Positions 44,748-57,300 of a stretch of 64,000 nucleotides of DNA are shown piece after piece. Under the pieces are notes generated by a model. It had not been told where the DNA came from. It made no database searches and saw only the letters and a list, made by a program, of their open reading frames with translations. The stretch comes from Trichoplax sp. H2 (Eukaryota; Placozoa; Uniplacotomia; Trichoplacea), in the NCBI GenBank assembly GCA_003344405.1, contig NOWV01000005.1:1054001-1118000 (forward strand). The letters are read 5' to 3'. Position numbers and translations under genes: made by a program. Every line of letters starts with the position of its first letter. Position 1 is the first letter of the stretch.

Positions 44748-45879
44748 TTTCTTAAATTATGTGGGATCCTTGCGAGCTTTCAATTGCAAAACAGACAAAT
44801 TTGCTGCAGTAGCCGAGAAGAATTGTTGCTAAAGGAGGTCAAAGCCCAAATGGGTTGATGACCCCCGCAGACTTTTTTAGACCGTTATAGACTATGATAT
44901 CGAGTCTGATAGAAAATACTGTCGATTAAGCACTTAATTCAGTCATCCTACTATTCCTTAGAAAGCTGACCTGCTTACAGATAGGCGGGTGGACAGACCT
45001 AGAAAGGAGCTTTTTTCCCAGGCCTAACATAGATTGAGCCTAATTAATGCTCAACAAGCCCAGAAGAGGAGCTTGAAAATCGATATTAATTAGGATGATC
45101 GATTTAAATTATCTTCATAGCATAAAGTGACACAATTTAGATCTACTTTTGCTTTCAATATTGCGAATAATCGAAATTTATAGTGACTACACGTATTCTT
45201 GACATTGAAATTTATAAGTGGTATGCAAACTATAACATGCAGTTGGTCAGACTTTCTATACTGATTGCTGTGAAAAGTTGATCTCATAATTTCCTATGTA
45301 GCATTATATTGCATAGGTAAGTATTACAAAATAATAAATTGCGCCATAATTGGATGACATAATATTAATAACAATTTTGCTACGTATCGTGGTCAAGGAT
45401 GAAAGGAATATGAGCGCTTTTTAGGAACGTAATAATTTCTATACTAACATACTCAAAAAACAACTGTTGTCATTGACGCATATTTTGTGCAAATTTTATA
45501 GTGTAGAATAGTGTTTATCATGGTCACTTAGGGAAATTGCGACGATCTACGGATTTTATAATCCACTGAGAGCATTTTCTCGTACCACTATGATTTAACT
45601 GAAGGTGGAGGTCAAATAGAGTAATTAAGCAATAGATGATAAGTATGCATTATATAGCATATCTTTCAAGCACCAAATCATACGTCGGCACACTGTTATG
45701 TACGGCATAACGTTATTGATTTAGTTAATTAAGCATCAAAGTCCTATTTAACTCATTGCTAGATAAATAAATACACGTCGTTTATATGCTATCTCGAAAT
45801 CCACATTAGTCTGCATAATACCATGTTAGGCTACAATGTTGCATCTTAATATGGCAGTAGTACTATGTATTAATTATGT

Positions 45880-45899
45880 GTATATATATATATATATAT
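45880..45899. repeat. (TA)n microsatellite
   Basis: Ten TA dinucleotides, followed by interrupted TA/CG-rich sequence to about 45925. Non-coding. Confidence 0.9.
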
Positions 45900-46309
45900 G
45901 TATACGTATACGCATATGGATATACGTTGTCCACTTACAGAAGTTATACCATGATTACTGTACACAACGACTTATTAATTTCATATAGACGCATGTAGAT
46001 TTTAATAAGGTATTTTACGACACACATTTCTATTTCTGGTCTAATCGTAGTAGAAATTCTGAATTAAACAGAATTTTGATACGAAACAAAACCGGCTAAC
46101 AGTCAATTTAAACTAATCGTTCGTAGTGCGTATGGGTGCCTACTCATTATTTTATAAATATATTCTAACTGATTTTGTAGTGATAGATATCTGTATGCTA
46201 ATACGTATATGATACAATGCTATAAATTTTACTACTGAGTGCGTAGCCAACAATATCACGTTATGTAGTTAATTTTTTAAATGCAAGGCAATGATCAGAT
46301 TCTTCATTT

Positions 46310-46678
46310 CTATCTCTTTATTATGTTATCGAAAACGATTATTTGTTTCTTGATACTGTAGTATGGAAAAAAAGGAATTAGGGTAACATTATGTGGTATA
46401 TTAGTTTTCGTAATGAAAATTGAATTGATTTTCAAGATGAGGGCATGAAAGACATGATTTCTTATTAAGTTTCCTTCTTGCCAACTTTCAATTTCATCCG
46501 TCATTGTTTCTATCTTTTTAGACAGCCTTTGAGAACGATGCTGGATTATTCTAATTGAACGATAGAAGACTTTGAATGATGTAGTCGAACTGGGAATATC
46601 AAGATAGGGTTGTACATTAATATAAGCATTTTTATTTTTTTGAATCTCTCTGGTTCGATCTTGTACTACGAGCGCCAA
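46310..46678 (-). CDS. Uncertain minus-strand open frame, unknown product
   Basis: About 122 codons open on the minus strand with no ATG at its 5' end: the frame opens after a stop near 46685 and runs through a non-ATG codon at 46678. The middle reads like protein, with FYRSIRIIQHRSQRLSKK and MTDEIESWQEG suggesting a charged helix. The last third is AT-driven and hydrophobic, as expected of read-through into an intron or UTR. I recognise no family. It may be an internal exon of an unassigned gene or a decayed one; I could not find a good donor or partner exon. Confidence 0.25.
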   Translation of the reverse strand: MALVVQDRTREIQKNKNAYINVQPYLDIPSSTTSFKVFYRSIRIIQHRSQRLSKKIETMTDEIESWQEGNLIRNHVFHALILKINSIFITKTNIPHNVTLIPFFPYYSIKKQIIVFDNIIKR

Positions 46679-48159
46679 ATTTCATTACAGCTACCGTTTG
46701 AAAACGCAAGAAAGTTTGCCTGAGTGTTACTTGTAGACAGTAGGCACATATTGATCTACAGTAACAAGGAGATTAAGTATACAAAAATCGATGAGTAAAG
46801 TGACATGCAGATCATTCGCATACAAGTTGTTTTGTTCAAGTTTATACACCCATAACAGAAGTTCATTTCGTTGCACACGTAATCATGTATATTCCTGGCC
46901 TTGTAGGCGCAAAAGGCTGATTACTGTTTATTATTATTATAATTGTCAATTAAATCCCAAATTATATCCAAATTTTTGGGTTAAAAAAATGATCCGACAT
47001 TAGACCCCAATCACAGTACTCTAAATTGATGCTAATAAAGAATTGTTATGGATTGATTATCATAAATTTCCATGAATGCTGTTGGTTCGATCAAGGATTG
47101 TTTTCCCAGTTTTAAATCTTTAACATATTGTGCATACTTTGATAATCGTGACCTGTCCATTGGTCGCTTCGTTTATTTTTGGTAGGTTTGAATAAACATC
47201 ATACAGGTAATTTAGGGATGGTCTATTTCATCATTAGAAAATGAAGTTTTAATCTGATTCATCATCACCATTTAGATGTATCTATTAAATTATCAGTATT
47301 CAATTCATGACTTGAGTAATGTGATATCGTAGGCTAAGGGATTAGAAAGAGAGCTGAAATGTGTCGATTATTTAGTCGGTAGAATTTAATTTTAATCTAA
47401 ATGTATGAACTTGATAGAGTATCTATGATTCTACTACATCTCTCCAAGGTAAGCACGTACGACTTGCACAGCATCACTGAGTCATCTTATCATAACAAAA
47501 ACTTGTTACCATCAACTTGCATTTATAGTGGTACCCGAATTCAAGATCAGCTATCATGTTGGTCATTATATGATTGAAAATGTTTATTGTAATGATGATG
47601 TTGTACTATTTGTTTCTATTCGGGATTTTTATAAGTAATTTTAAGGAGAAACCTTCAAGTCGTATTCTGATGAAAGGTATGTTTATTTGGATGACGCATT
47701 CCCCCTGTATTACGGCTTGTATCAAGATGGCTCAAATTGTACATTACCATGTGTTATAACTGCTAATTGATTTAGGAGTTGTGGATGTTGGTTTATCATT
47801 AACCGATGTGTAGAGTAGTTAGCGTTTTCAATCTACATCCATTCTTTTTCTTACCCAATCTACTTTGTATTTTATAGTGACAGAATATTGTTATGGCATT
47901 GTCTACTGTCATATATTGAACATTGTACAATAAAGAGTAGAGTAACAAAACAGTAGTAGTCAGTGTATCAGGGCAGTGGAACACACCATTGGAGCGAAGA
48001 AAGCGCCATGGATTGATTGTTTACAGTGCTAGAAGTAAAAGAGATTGATTGCGATCATTCATGAATCCATTTCTTTTACTTTGATATCTTGATCTTTTTG
48101 GGGAGGGGGGCATGGGAGCTGATGGGAACAGGGTAATGGATAGGGTTATCCGGAGTAAT

Positions 48160-48605
48160 ATTGGGGCCCAATGGATTGATTTTGCGATATCTTGATCTTT
48201 TGGGGGGCATCGGAGCTGATGGGAACAGGGTAATGGATAGGGTTAATTTCCGGAGCAAAATTGGGGCCCAATCGATTGATTTTCCGATCCGGAGCAAACT
48301 TGGAGCCCAATCGATTGATTTTCCGATCCGGAGCGAATTTGGAGCCCAATCGATTGATTTTCCGTTCCGGAGCAAATTTGGGGCCCAATCGATTGATTTT
48401 CCGTTCTGGTGCAAATTTGGGGCCCAATCGATTGATTTTCCGATCCGGAGCAAATTTGGAGCCCAATCGATTAATTTTCCGTTCTGGAGCAAATTTGGGG
48501 CCCAATCAATTGATTTTCCGATCCGGAGCAAATTTGGGACCCAATCGATTGATTTTCCGATCTGGAGCAAATTTGGGGCCCAATGGATTGATTTTCCGAT
48601 ATGAT
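48160..48605. repeat. 39-bp minisatellite, about 9-10 units
   Basis: The core CCCAATCGATTGATTTTCCG recurs at 48267, 48306, 48345, 48384, 48423 and on to about 48579 with 39-bp spacing, plus one outlying copy at 48167. Units differ by a few substitutions. Because 39 is a multiple of three and the unit lacks stops in several frames, both strands are open for 118-164 codons, giving a 13-residue repeat (for example IGKSIDWAPNLLR on the minus strand). More GC-rich than its surroundings. Upstream, 48081-48250 is itself a two-copy duplication of a block containing GCTGATGGGAACAGGGTAAT. Confidence 0.93.
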
Positions 48606-49094
48606 GGGTGGTATTAACATTGTTAACCAGATATTTTATGCGTTGGGTTGCGACTGGTACCGAGAATGGGCTTTCAATGGATGACGTTCAATCAGTCCAT
48701 TATTATGGTTGTTGATTTTCTTGACACTCAGTACATCTGCGAAATGATCGACGGGTAATCATCCTATCCCTTCTATGATGATGATGATTCTTTCCGCTGT
48801 TTTCTTCTTTCCATTGACGATGCCATCATGAATCCATCTTGTAAATAATTAGACAATTTGTTGTCAACAATTGACGTCAGCGGCCGGTACCTCTCCATCC
48901 CATCGCCGTTGTCTTGGACTACAATATTGGGTGCGATCAAGTGGGACAGTGGATTGTACTGTACACTGTACTGTAAGATGGTTGGTACAGTACCAAGTCG
49001 AAGACGACCGTTGTGTACTGTACTGGAAGGCATGAGTAATCACTGTTGTCGTGGCCAGTAGCAGACGATACCAGTCTAGAAAAGGTCTTGAAAA

Positions 49095-49199
49095 CTAAAT
49101 TGCTACCAGAGTTTGGTAAACAAAGTCGGCAGCAAATTGAATCATTTTTCCTCCATTGGCTTCATTGGATACTGCCAAATTACAATCGCCCAAGCCTGC
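49095..49199 (-). CDS. Exon-like segment, possible terminal exon of an unassigned minus-strand gene
   Basis: On the minus strand, a good acceptor (CCTTTTGCAG, ending just above 49199) is followed by 34 phase-0 codons and a stop TAG at 49095-49097. The text is protein-like: AGLGDCNLAVSNEANGGKM then IQFAADFVYQTLVAI. The NLAVSNEAN part faintly recalls an armadillo-type helix; this is a weak impression only. It is phase-compatible with the segment at 50200-50288. No start codon or complete gene could be built. Confidence 0.3.
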   Translation of the reverse strand, partial: AGLGDCNLAVSNEANGGKMIQFAADFVYQTLVAI

Positions 49200-49304
49200 C
49201 TGCAAAAGGTAAATGATAATTCTACAGTGCATCTTGTTTCTTGAGGGATGCTTACTACCTGCTACATGAACCAGGAAAAGCATATTTAGAGGATCAAACG
49301 CCAC

Positions 49305-49566
49305 GAGTTGTTAAAGGGGAAAAGGCATTGACGATCAAGCATTTGAAACTTGCTTATTCTTGTTGATATACGCGTAGTGTATCTGGATGACATGGAGTAC
49401 AACAAGCTTGCCATGGAAGGAGTACAGTGAGCGATGAGTTGTTAAAGGGGAAAAGGCATTGACGATCGAGCGTTTGAAACTTGCTTATTCTTGTTGATAT
49501 ACGCGTAGTGTATCTGGATGACATGGAGTACAACAAGCTTGCCATGGAAGGAGTAGAGTGAGCTAC
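49305..49566. repeat. Tandem duplication, 2 copies of ~131 bp
   Basis: GAGTTGTTAAAGGGGAAAAG starts at 49305 and again at 49436. The copies are nearly identical (a few substitutions) and contain GATATACGCGTAGTGTATC and CAAGCTTGCCATGGAAGG. Recent and non-coding as far as I can see. Confidence 0.95.
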
Positions 49567-50199
49567 AAAGTATTTCTTCCTCTATCCAATTCATTGGCTA
49601 GACTTGGTGGATAGCCTTGTAAGAGTGCAGGATAACCCTCACCATTGGACATCCATGACTTGAAGAAGAGTGAGAGAAAAAACCCCACACATAAATACGA
49701 CCAATGCAATCAACAATACAGTAGCAAAGGCATAATAACAACAAAAAGATGACTTGTCGCCGATAGTCATCGCTATACATTTGCCTCCTCAATATGGACT
49801 ACATGATCTGCAAAATAGCATGGGTGCATTGAATGAATACTTGGTGCTCTAGTTCACTCCATTTAGCGCATAGTATGGATGCTACTTTACACATTCAATG
49901 CATGAATATTATTCTGACTACCCATGACATGCAAAGAAGGACACGTTGATGATAGAGAGATTTATTGTACCACAAGTAAAACACAAATAGTTCATCTTTA
50001 ATGATATATTTCTTGATGTGCACTGTACAGTACTGTACAGTATAATATAGAAACTACGCCCCATGTCAACAAGGATCGCCGCGATTCGCTGCTACTTGTT
50101 CAAATTAGCGTTAATGAACTACAACTGTGATCGTTGCCAGTACTTCATTGAATTTCGCCCAATAGATTGGTTGTTCTCATTAGGTAGGCATCGCCTTAC

Positions 50200-50288
50200 C
50201 TTTACCCCGACAACAACAATTACAACATGTTTTTCTATGCAAAACTCCTCAAACTCTTTAATCTTGCCCTTGAAGGAAATATCACTTT
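50200..50288 (-). CDS. Exon-like segment, possible internal exon of an unassigned minus-strand gene
   Basis: The minus strand reads acceptor CTAACTGTAG, then 89 nt (2 + 29 codons, phase 1 to 0), then donor gtaagg. It encodes SDISFKGKIKEFEEFCIEK followed by HVVIVVVGVK. Its end phase matches the start of the segment at 49199-49095. No family recognised. Confidence 0.3.
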
Positions 50289-51394
50289 CTACAGTTAGAT
50301 TAATGCGATAGTGCAAAGGAGACGAGACGACTTGCCAAAAATTCCATACTGTGGACTACAACACTTTAGAAAGTGCAATAGCACATTTGGTGCGTTGACA
50401 AGAATTTCTTCGTCAGTTCTTCATCTACCGGATACTGCACCAGACAGCAAAGAATCTTGTTTGTTTATCTTGAATGGACTGGACTGTTTGTAGAATGAAC
50501 ATTGAACTCAGTATACGTAATAGAATAAAATGATCGTTTACATCTTTTCAACTAAGCAGCCTAATACTGTATTCGCTATACAGTATTCATGAAATGGGTA
50601 GTAACTGTTCTGATCAATTAAATTGCCCTATATGCTGTTTTATTTCCTAGTTAGAATACTTGACTAACAACGAGTAATTTTACATTTTTGACAACCAGCA
50701 AGATTGCATTTTACATTTGCACGATGTATTAAAATCGTGTTATTGGATCGCAAGTATAGTCTACTGTAAAGTTCAAAAATAAAAAAATTGGGCCTTTTAT
50801 CTCCAATACAGTATATAATATAGACTACGTATTGTACTACAGTATACTCTGTGGGAAACATTTCCAGAAGGAGAGCTATAAAGCTCCTATATATTGCATT
50901 GTTAACGCAGTAATAATTAATAGTCACAATTACTTTGCCGTTAGCAGCAAACGATTAAGGTGTGATGTGATTGATTAACTTTAGGGTGAAAAGATGTAAT
51001 ACGTAATCAATAGCACCTTTATATACATAGCTTGTGAAAGATGATCTATTTCAACTAGCTAGCAATCAATAATAAAAATAGTTGCGTTGGAACCAATTCT
51101 ACAGTGTTAGGTTAACAATTATTTCAACGGAAGAATCTCTCCCTGAATTTTGTTAGTATTAATGACAGCATCACATTGAAATGTCTAACTAACGATACTG
51201 AATTTTGAATAGTGAAGCACTCAAAGTGCACAGCTAAATCATCCTAATGTCGCATTCTATCAGGCTAGTGTAAATTCTTTCCCGCAGTAGAAGACACATT
51301 TCCACGATCATTAGCTAGGCCATGATATCATGTCATGTCCAAACGTAAATTAAATTTTCACTAATCGAACTGTTGCTGTAATAATTTATAGGAA

Positions 51395-54300
51395 ATGGTG
51401 AACCGATTCATCCTTTCCGCGTTCTTCTTACTCATATTGGGAGTTGCCTCAGTGTCGGCGATCGACAAATATGACAAGTAAGTTGACTTTCAGAAGATAG
51501 CTTGTGGTATATATGAATTCCATTGAATTGGTAATAGTGGTGTTAGTTAAAAACTACCTAGAATTTTCTTAGCATTTTACGGTATTATTATCTATGCCAG
51601 AGCATATCAGCAATATAACACACACTTTTCAATACACAATTCGATAGCAGTTAGAATAATAATTTATATTGTAACTCTTAATTTGATTCATGCAGTAACT
51701 GTTCATTGACGATACTTTTTGGACGTTATACTGTACAGTATATCATGCTCTTTCCAACGCGGGGGCTATTTAGTTTAGAAAATGCTTCTTTTAGGAGTTA
51801 CGATCTCTTACTAACCAGTTACCTACTTGTATAATAGTGGCACCTATATTATCACTGCTCCAGCCATAATACGCCCTGGTCTTCCGACCATGATCAACGT
51901 AAACATTCTGAGAGCACCTCAAGCTGTAACAACTACGGCCAAGATCGTATCAAAAAATGGCACGATTATGTCCCAAAATAGTGACACATTCTATAAAGGT
52001 ATGATTCTACAATGTGGCGTACGCGTATGCTATAAATCTTGGAGTTTGTCATAAATATATACAATTACTTCAGCCAAATTCGATGATGATTTCAGTTGAA
52101 TCTTGTTATATTTCAATAAAATACCATCGATTGGACGAAAGAGTTTAATTTATTTATCACTTTGATAACCTACTGATGATTATATGACTGACTATAGACA
52201 TTAGACATTTAACATTATTTTACCAATTTACTGTAAATAGATGCTACCGTAATTATTATTATATGAAAGTAAATGTACATTATACTCTAGCTATCATATA
52301 ATTGAGATCAACCGTAGCTAAGTCATCGGTACTATCCGACATTTACTTCGATAATAAAATTTCTTTTCATTTCAATAGGTACACCAAAATCAATGACATT
52401 GCAGGTAAAATATAAATCATTCTACTAACAAATGTAATACTAGTGAGAGGGGGTGAGATTTACAAGCATTTCTTCAAATAGCTAAATTAATTAATTTTCA
52501 AAATGAATAGGTACCGAAAAACCTGAAAGATGACAATTATGTATTACTTGTCCAAAGCAGTGGGGGTTTAAGCTTTAGTCAAAACAAATCTATCAAAGTT
52601 AATACTAAAACAAGCTCCCTATTTATTCAAACCGACAAAGCCATTTACAAGCCTGGGCAAACAAGTAAGATTAAATTTGCTGCAAAAATCAGTAACTTTC
52701 CCCTAAAATTTAATGTTCGGCCAAAAATCTTTAGCTATTGCTAACATTTTCTCGATTACATCATAGTACGTTTTCGTCTTATTTCCACCGATATGTACTT
52801 GAAGCCTAAACCAACTAATATGACCATTGAAATATTGGTAATAAGATTTTTTGTATTAAATGCAACTTAATCATTTGAGTGAATAGTGCATATGGGTAGT
52901 AATATATGTTTGATTTAAAATGTATTTCTATTAGGACCCTAATAAGTTCATTTTGACTAAATGGTCGAATTTACGAACAACGGATTTAGGTAAAACATGA
53001 TAGGCCTAGATTCTAAACTCACCCTTTCTTAGTTAACGTAAGAACGCATTAATTCTGCTCTGCCTGTTAGGTATCTTGACAAAAGATTATCCTCTTGCGG
53101 ATGAGCCACCTCTTGGCAAGTGGACTTTACGTATCGTAACCAAGGTAATAGCAAATAATTGGTTATAAGACTAAGTATAATTCCTATTTATCTCATAGAT
53201 ACATGAATGGATTGTATACGTTCATTATAAATTTTTAGGTAGTTTTTTATTCTTAGCATATACAATACCACTTAAAGTTGGCAGACTAGTAGACCTCACG
53301 CGACTAATCATTTTTGAATTACATTGAAATTTAGGATGATAAAGCGGAAAAAAGCTTTGAGATTAAAGAATATGGTATGTAATAAATATTACATTATCAT
53401 GAATTGTAATCAGGAGAAAATATTGCTATTACCACTTCCGTAATGCAATAAGGCTTAAAAAATTGCTGATATTAATATGCTCCTTTTAGAATAGACAAAA
53501 TATATGATTAGTAATACATATACTTTAAGAATTTTATTAACTTGTATTTTATTTTATTTTAAATTCTCTATAGTGCTTCCAAGATTTAATACGAAGGTTA
53601 CGTTGCCATCGTTTGGTTTGAATACCGATGACAAGCTTACGATATCCATCTCAGCAAAGTAAGCAGTTATTTATTAATTTCTATAGCGTTAGAAAAGTCG
53701 TATGAAATTCAACTAATTATTGTATCGCAGATATACCTATGGTATGCCGGTCAAAGGTGTAGCATATATTAAGTTGAACCCAAAATACTGGTATTCTAGA
53801 GGCTCAAAAATTCCTGAAATTAGAAAGGAAGAAAAGGTAATGACTTGCTATGCTGATAGAATTAATAATACAAATTTTCTATAATGAGAATTTATTAAAA
53901 TTATGTTCAGATCGATGGGTATTTAAACATATCAGTTCCAACATCCGATATTAAATGGCATTTAAACAAAAATAAAGAACTAAATTACTTCAATTTACTG
54001 GTCAACGTCATCGTTATGGAAAAGTTAACGAGTATCAAGGAAAATGGAACCTCCAGCATGACTTATTATTCACGGCCTTATCGTGTTAATGTCGTGTCAT
54101 CAACGTCTGCCTTTAGACCAGGAATGCCTTATCATGCTATGGTAAAACATCGTTAATTTTTTATCTTCAAGGTGACTGTGAGGTTCTAATAAATTTTATT
54201 TTGTATACTTGTTTTCATTCATGTAGCTGGCAGTAGTTCAACCTGACGGTAAGGCCGTAGCTGCATCACTTTCCGATTATTTGACTGTGCGGACAGAATA

Positions 54301-57300
54301 CGGAAATGGTCATACTACTGTAAAGCAACTACAGTCGAAATATGGTCTATACAAACTGAGCTGGAATATTCCTTCCAATGCAACCACGTTTTATTTTAAT
54401 GTAATACTTGAAGTTGCTGTTAATGTATATCATGTTTTAATAAACATCATAAAAAATTACAATTATGATATTTCTTATAGGCATATTACGGCACTAAATC
54501 AAAGTATTCTTGGACTGCGTATCATTATCCATCGATGTGGCGAAGCAATAACAAAGAATATATTCAATTGGTAAATACTTCCAGTTCATTAAAGATTGGA
54601 AGCACAGCTACATTTGATGTTCTTTCAAGCAAGGGTATAAGTGGTGTGCGTTTAACGTTTGAAGTAAGCTGCTTAAATAATATTCAATTCAAACAATATT
54701 ATAATTTGTGCTAATAATTTTTATTCGCGACTTCAGTTAACTAGAATGTTTCACCTTCCTTCTTCGTCATTAACTTAAATCGAGTCTTCAAAAACTTTAT
54801 TGTTGTGTTGGTAGGTAACTTCCAGAGGAGCGATCGTGGCTAGCGGTAGCTTGGACACTACCGGCCAAAAAACTTCACTTTCTTTTACGGTAACCCAAAA
54901 AATGGCCCCAACAGCTAGGGTTCTAGCCTATTATATAGGCGATAATTACGAAGTGATAGGAGACAGTTATCAATTTCAAGTGGATGGTCTCTTTGAAAAT
55001 AAGGTAATCATTTATTCATTGATTTTATAGTTTTGTTGAAATTATGCTGATTAACGATTTTAATTACAACTGACTATTGTTGATTATATCATAATACTGT
55101 ATCCGAAATACAGGTTTCTCTTAATTTTGATAAATCTACTGAAGCACCAGGCAAAAATATCAAGCTTAAAGTAAAAGCATCACCATATTCCCATGTTGGC
55201 GTACTTGCTGTTGATCAGAGTGTTTTACTTATGAAAACTGGAAATGATTTGAGCGTCGCAGATGTACGACATTTTACTGTCTGATGTATTATATTTATAA
55301 GTCATGTATAACGATTCACTGAAATTTTAGCTGGTAAAATTCTGATATTTTTCTGTGATACTATAACATTAGGTAAAAAAAGAAATTCAAAGTTATGGTG
55401 GTAACAACTATTATCCGGATTATCCGATAGCATTTAAGCGATCCGTAGAATTTAAACGGACAGTTATGCCGGGCGGCGGATACTATTCCTCTAACAGTAT
55501 GAAAGGAGCATTCAAAGTCAGTATTTATTGTTTGCTTTATTCACTGATTTAGATTGCATTCATGTTTAAGAAATTTTTTTTTCCAAACCAGCAAGCTGGA
55601 TTGGTCATATTGACAGACGCATTAGTATCTGGCAGCTCATATCCTCCAATGTATATGTTGGAGGATGGTGCCATGGCACCAAACGGTACTAATATAATTC
55701 CTTATTCGTGACTTTTTTATTTGTATTCCTTGGAATAAACTACTTGTAAATCTGCATAGTATGTTACACAGAAATGATTCACAATTTAATCCAAGTGTTT
55801 ACACCTTAATGCCTTTCCTAGCTCAAGCAGGGAATGCTGATTTGGCAAATAAAGAAGAAGGTGGTGAGGTTGCTCAACCTTTGTACGTGCGAACTTTTTT
55901 TCCAGAAACCTGGCTCTGGTCGGATAAGAATGCAAGGTTATAATATTAAAAAGTTTAAATTATTACAACTTTTTTTAAAGATTTTGGTATTAAATAATGA
56001 TGTATGAATTTAGTTATCATATCTTTGGAATCTGAAATCTTATTTATACTAATTGCAGCTCGTCTGGTGAGGTAGTAATCAATAGCCTGATGCCTGATAC
56101 AATAACTTCATGGGTTGCAAGTGCATTCGCTGTTTCTAGTGCAACCGGGTTTGGCTTATCACCAACCCATGCTAAGGTTTGTAAGTTAAAATTTTAAACG
56201 TTTAGGTGGTATGGTACACTAATTTATAAGTGTAATGATATATTAGGTTCGAGGTTTTCAGCCTTTCTTTGTGAATCTGAATCTGCCCTATTCTGTAATT
56301 CGTGGAGAGCATATGGCGCTGCAAGCAGTTGTATTCAATTATCTGTCTACGGATTTAGTTGTACGTAAGATATATATGATGTCACTGTAACTGATCACTT
56401 TAGAAGATATTAACCTATTTCTAATCATTTGCTATATAAAGGTTACACTAGTTCTAGAGAGCTCCAGTAACTGGCAGAATATCGATCTAATAAACTCAAA
56501 AATTATAGGAAGTGGTTCACAACAATATCAGCTATTGGTAAAGGCAGGACAGGCTGCGAGTACCTATTTTCCAATAATGCCCATGACAATAGGAAGTATT
56601 CCGATTCTTGTAAAGGCTTCGTCTAATGTAGCTTCGGATGCAGTTGTACGACAGCTTCGAGTTGAGGTAACAAGGACGTTCTAGTAAAAGTTTAAATTTG
56701 GTATTAAATACGTAGTAGCGATGGTGACAAACCTAAGATATTAACGCTTACGAGTATAACCCTTACAGCCGGAAGGAATTAAACAGCACTACACGGAGAA
56801 TTATATGATACAACTTAGTAACGGTGGTATGTTGAATAATTATAATAATCAGCTGCTTCGTAAAATTTGGGTTGTATTGTAATCGAGTCTACATAATGCT
56901 TTCTTGATGCCGTAGGTAGAGCAAGGCATACTTTTAAAGTTTCTTTACCTCCGCATCTGGTTAGTGGTTCTACCAGCGCGAAAGTTAATGTAATAGGTAT
57001 GATTAATCATGATAATCTATCCCACCGTAAACATTGTTTACAGTATGGTGTAAATTTATTATCTTGAAAAGTGTTTCATGTTATAATTTTATCTTTATCA
57101 CATTTTATTTCTTCATACCTAGGTGACTTAATGGGACCTAGCATTAGTAACCTGGATAATTTACTTCAAATGCCATACGGGTGTGGTGAGCAAAATATGC
57201 TTGGTTTTGCTCCTGATATTTACATTAGTAAGTATTTGACTGCCACCAACCAAGCTACCTCGAGGATCCTAGATAAAGCCAAACGTTACATGACCAAAGG

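Larger units (their letters stand above)
44748..51394. other. 6.6-kb gene-poor interval between SCCPDH and CD109-like gene
   Basis: No recognised gene. It holds a (TA)n tract, a minus-strand frame at 46310-46678, a 39-bp minisatellite (48160-48605), a small GTAC palindrome patch (48950-49020), a 131-bp tandem duplication (49305-49566) and exon-like minus-strand segments (49095-49199, 50200-50288), all annotated separately. SCCPDH (-) and the CD109-like gene (+) diverge from this interval, so both promoters should be here. Confidence 0.6.

Noticed and set aside
48076-48617. Overlapping open frames of 118-164 codons on both strands
   Set aside because: They arise from a 39-bp (13-codon) tandem repeat lacking stops in several registers. 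No single frame is favoured and no splice or start context supports coding.
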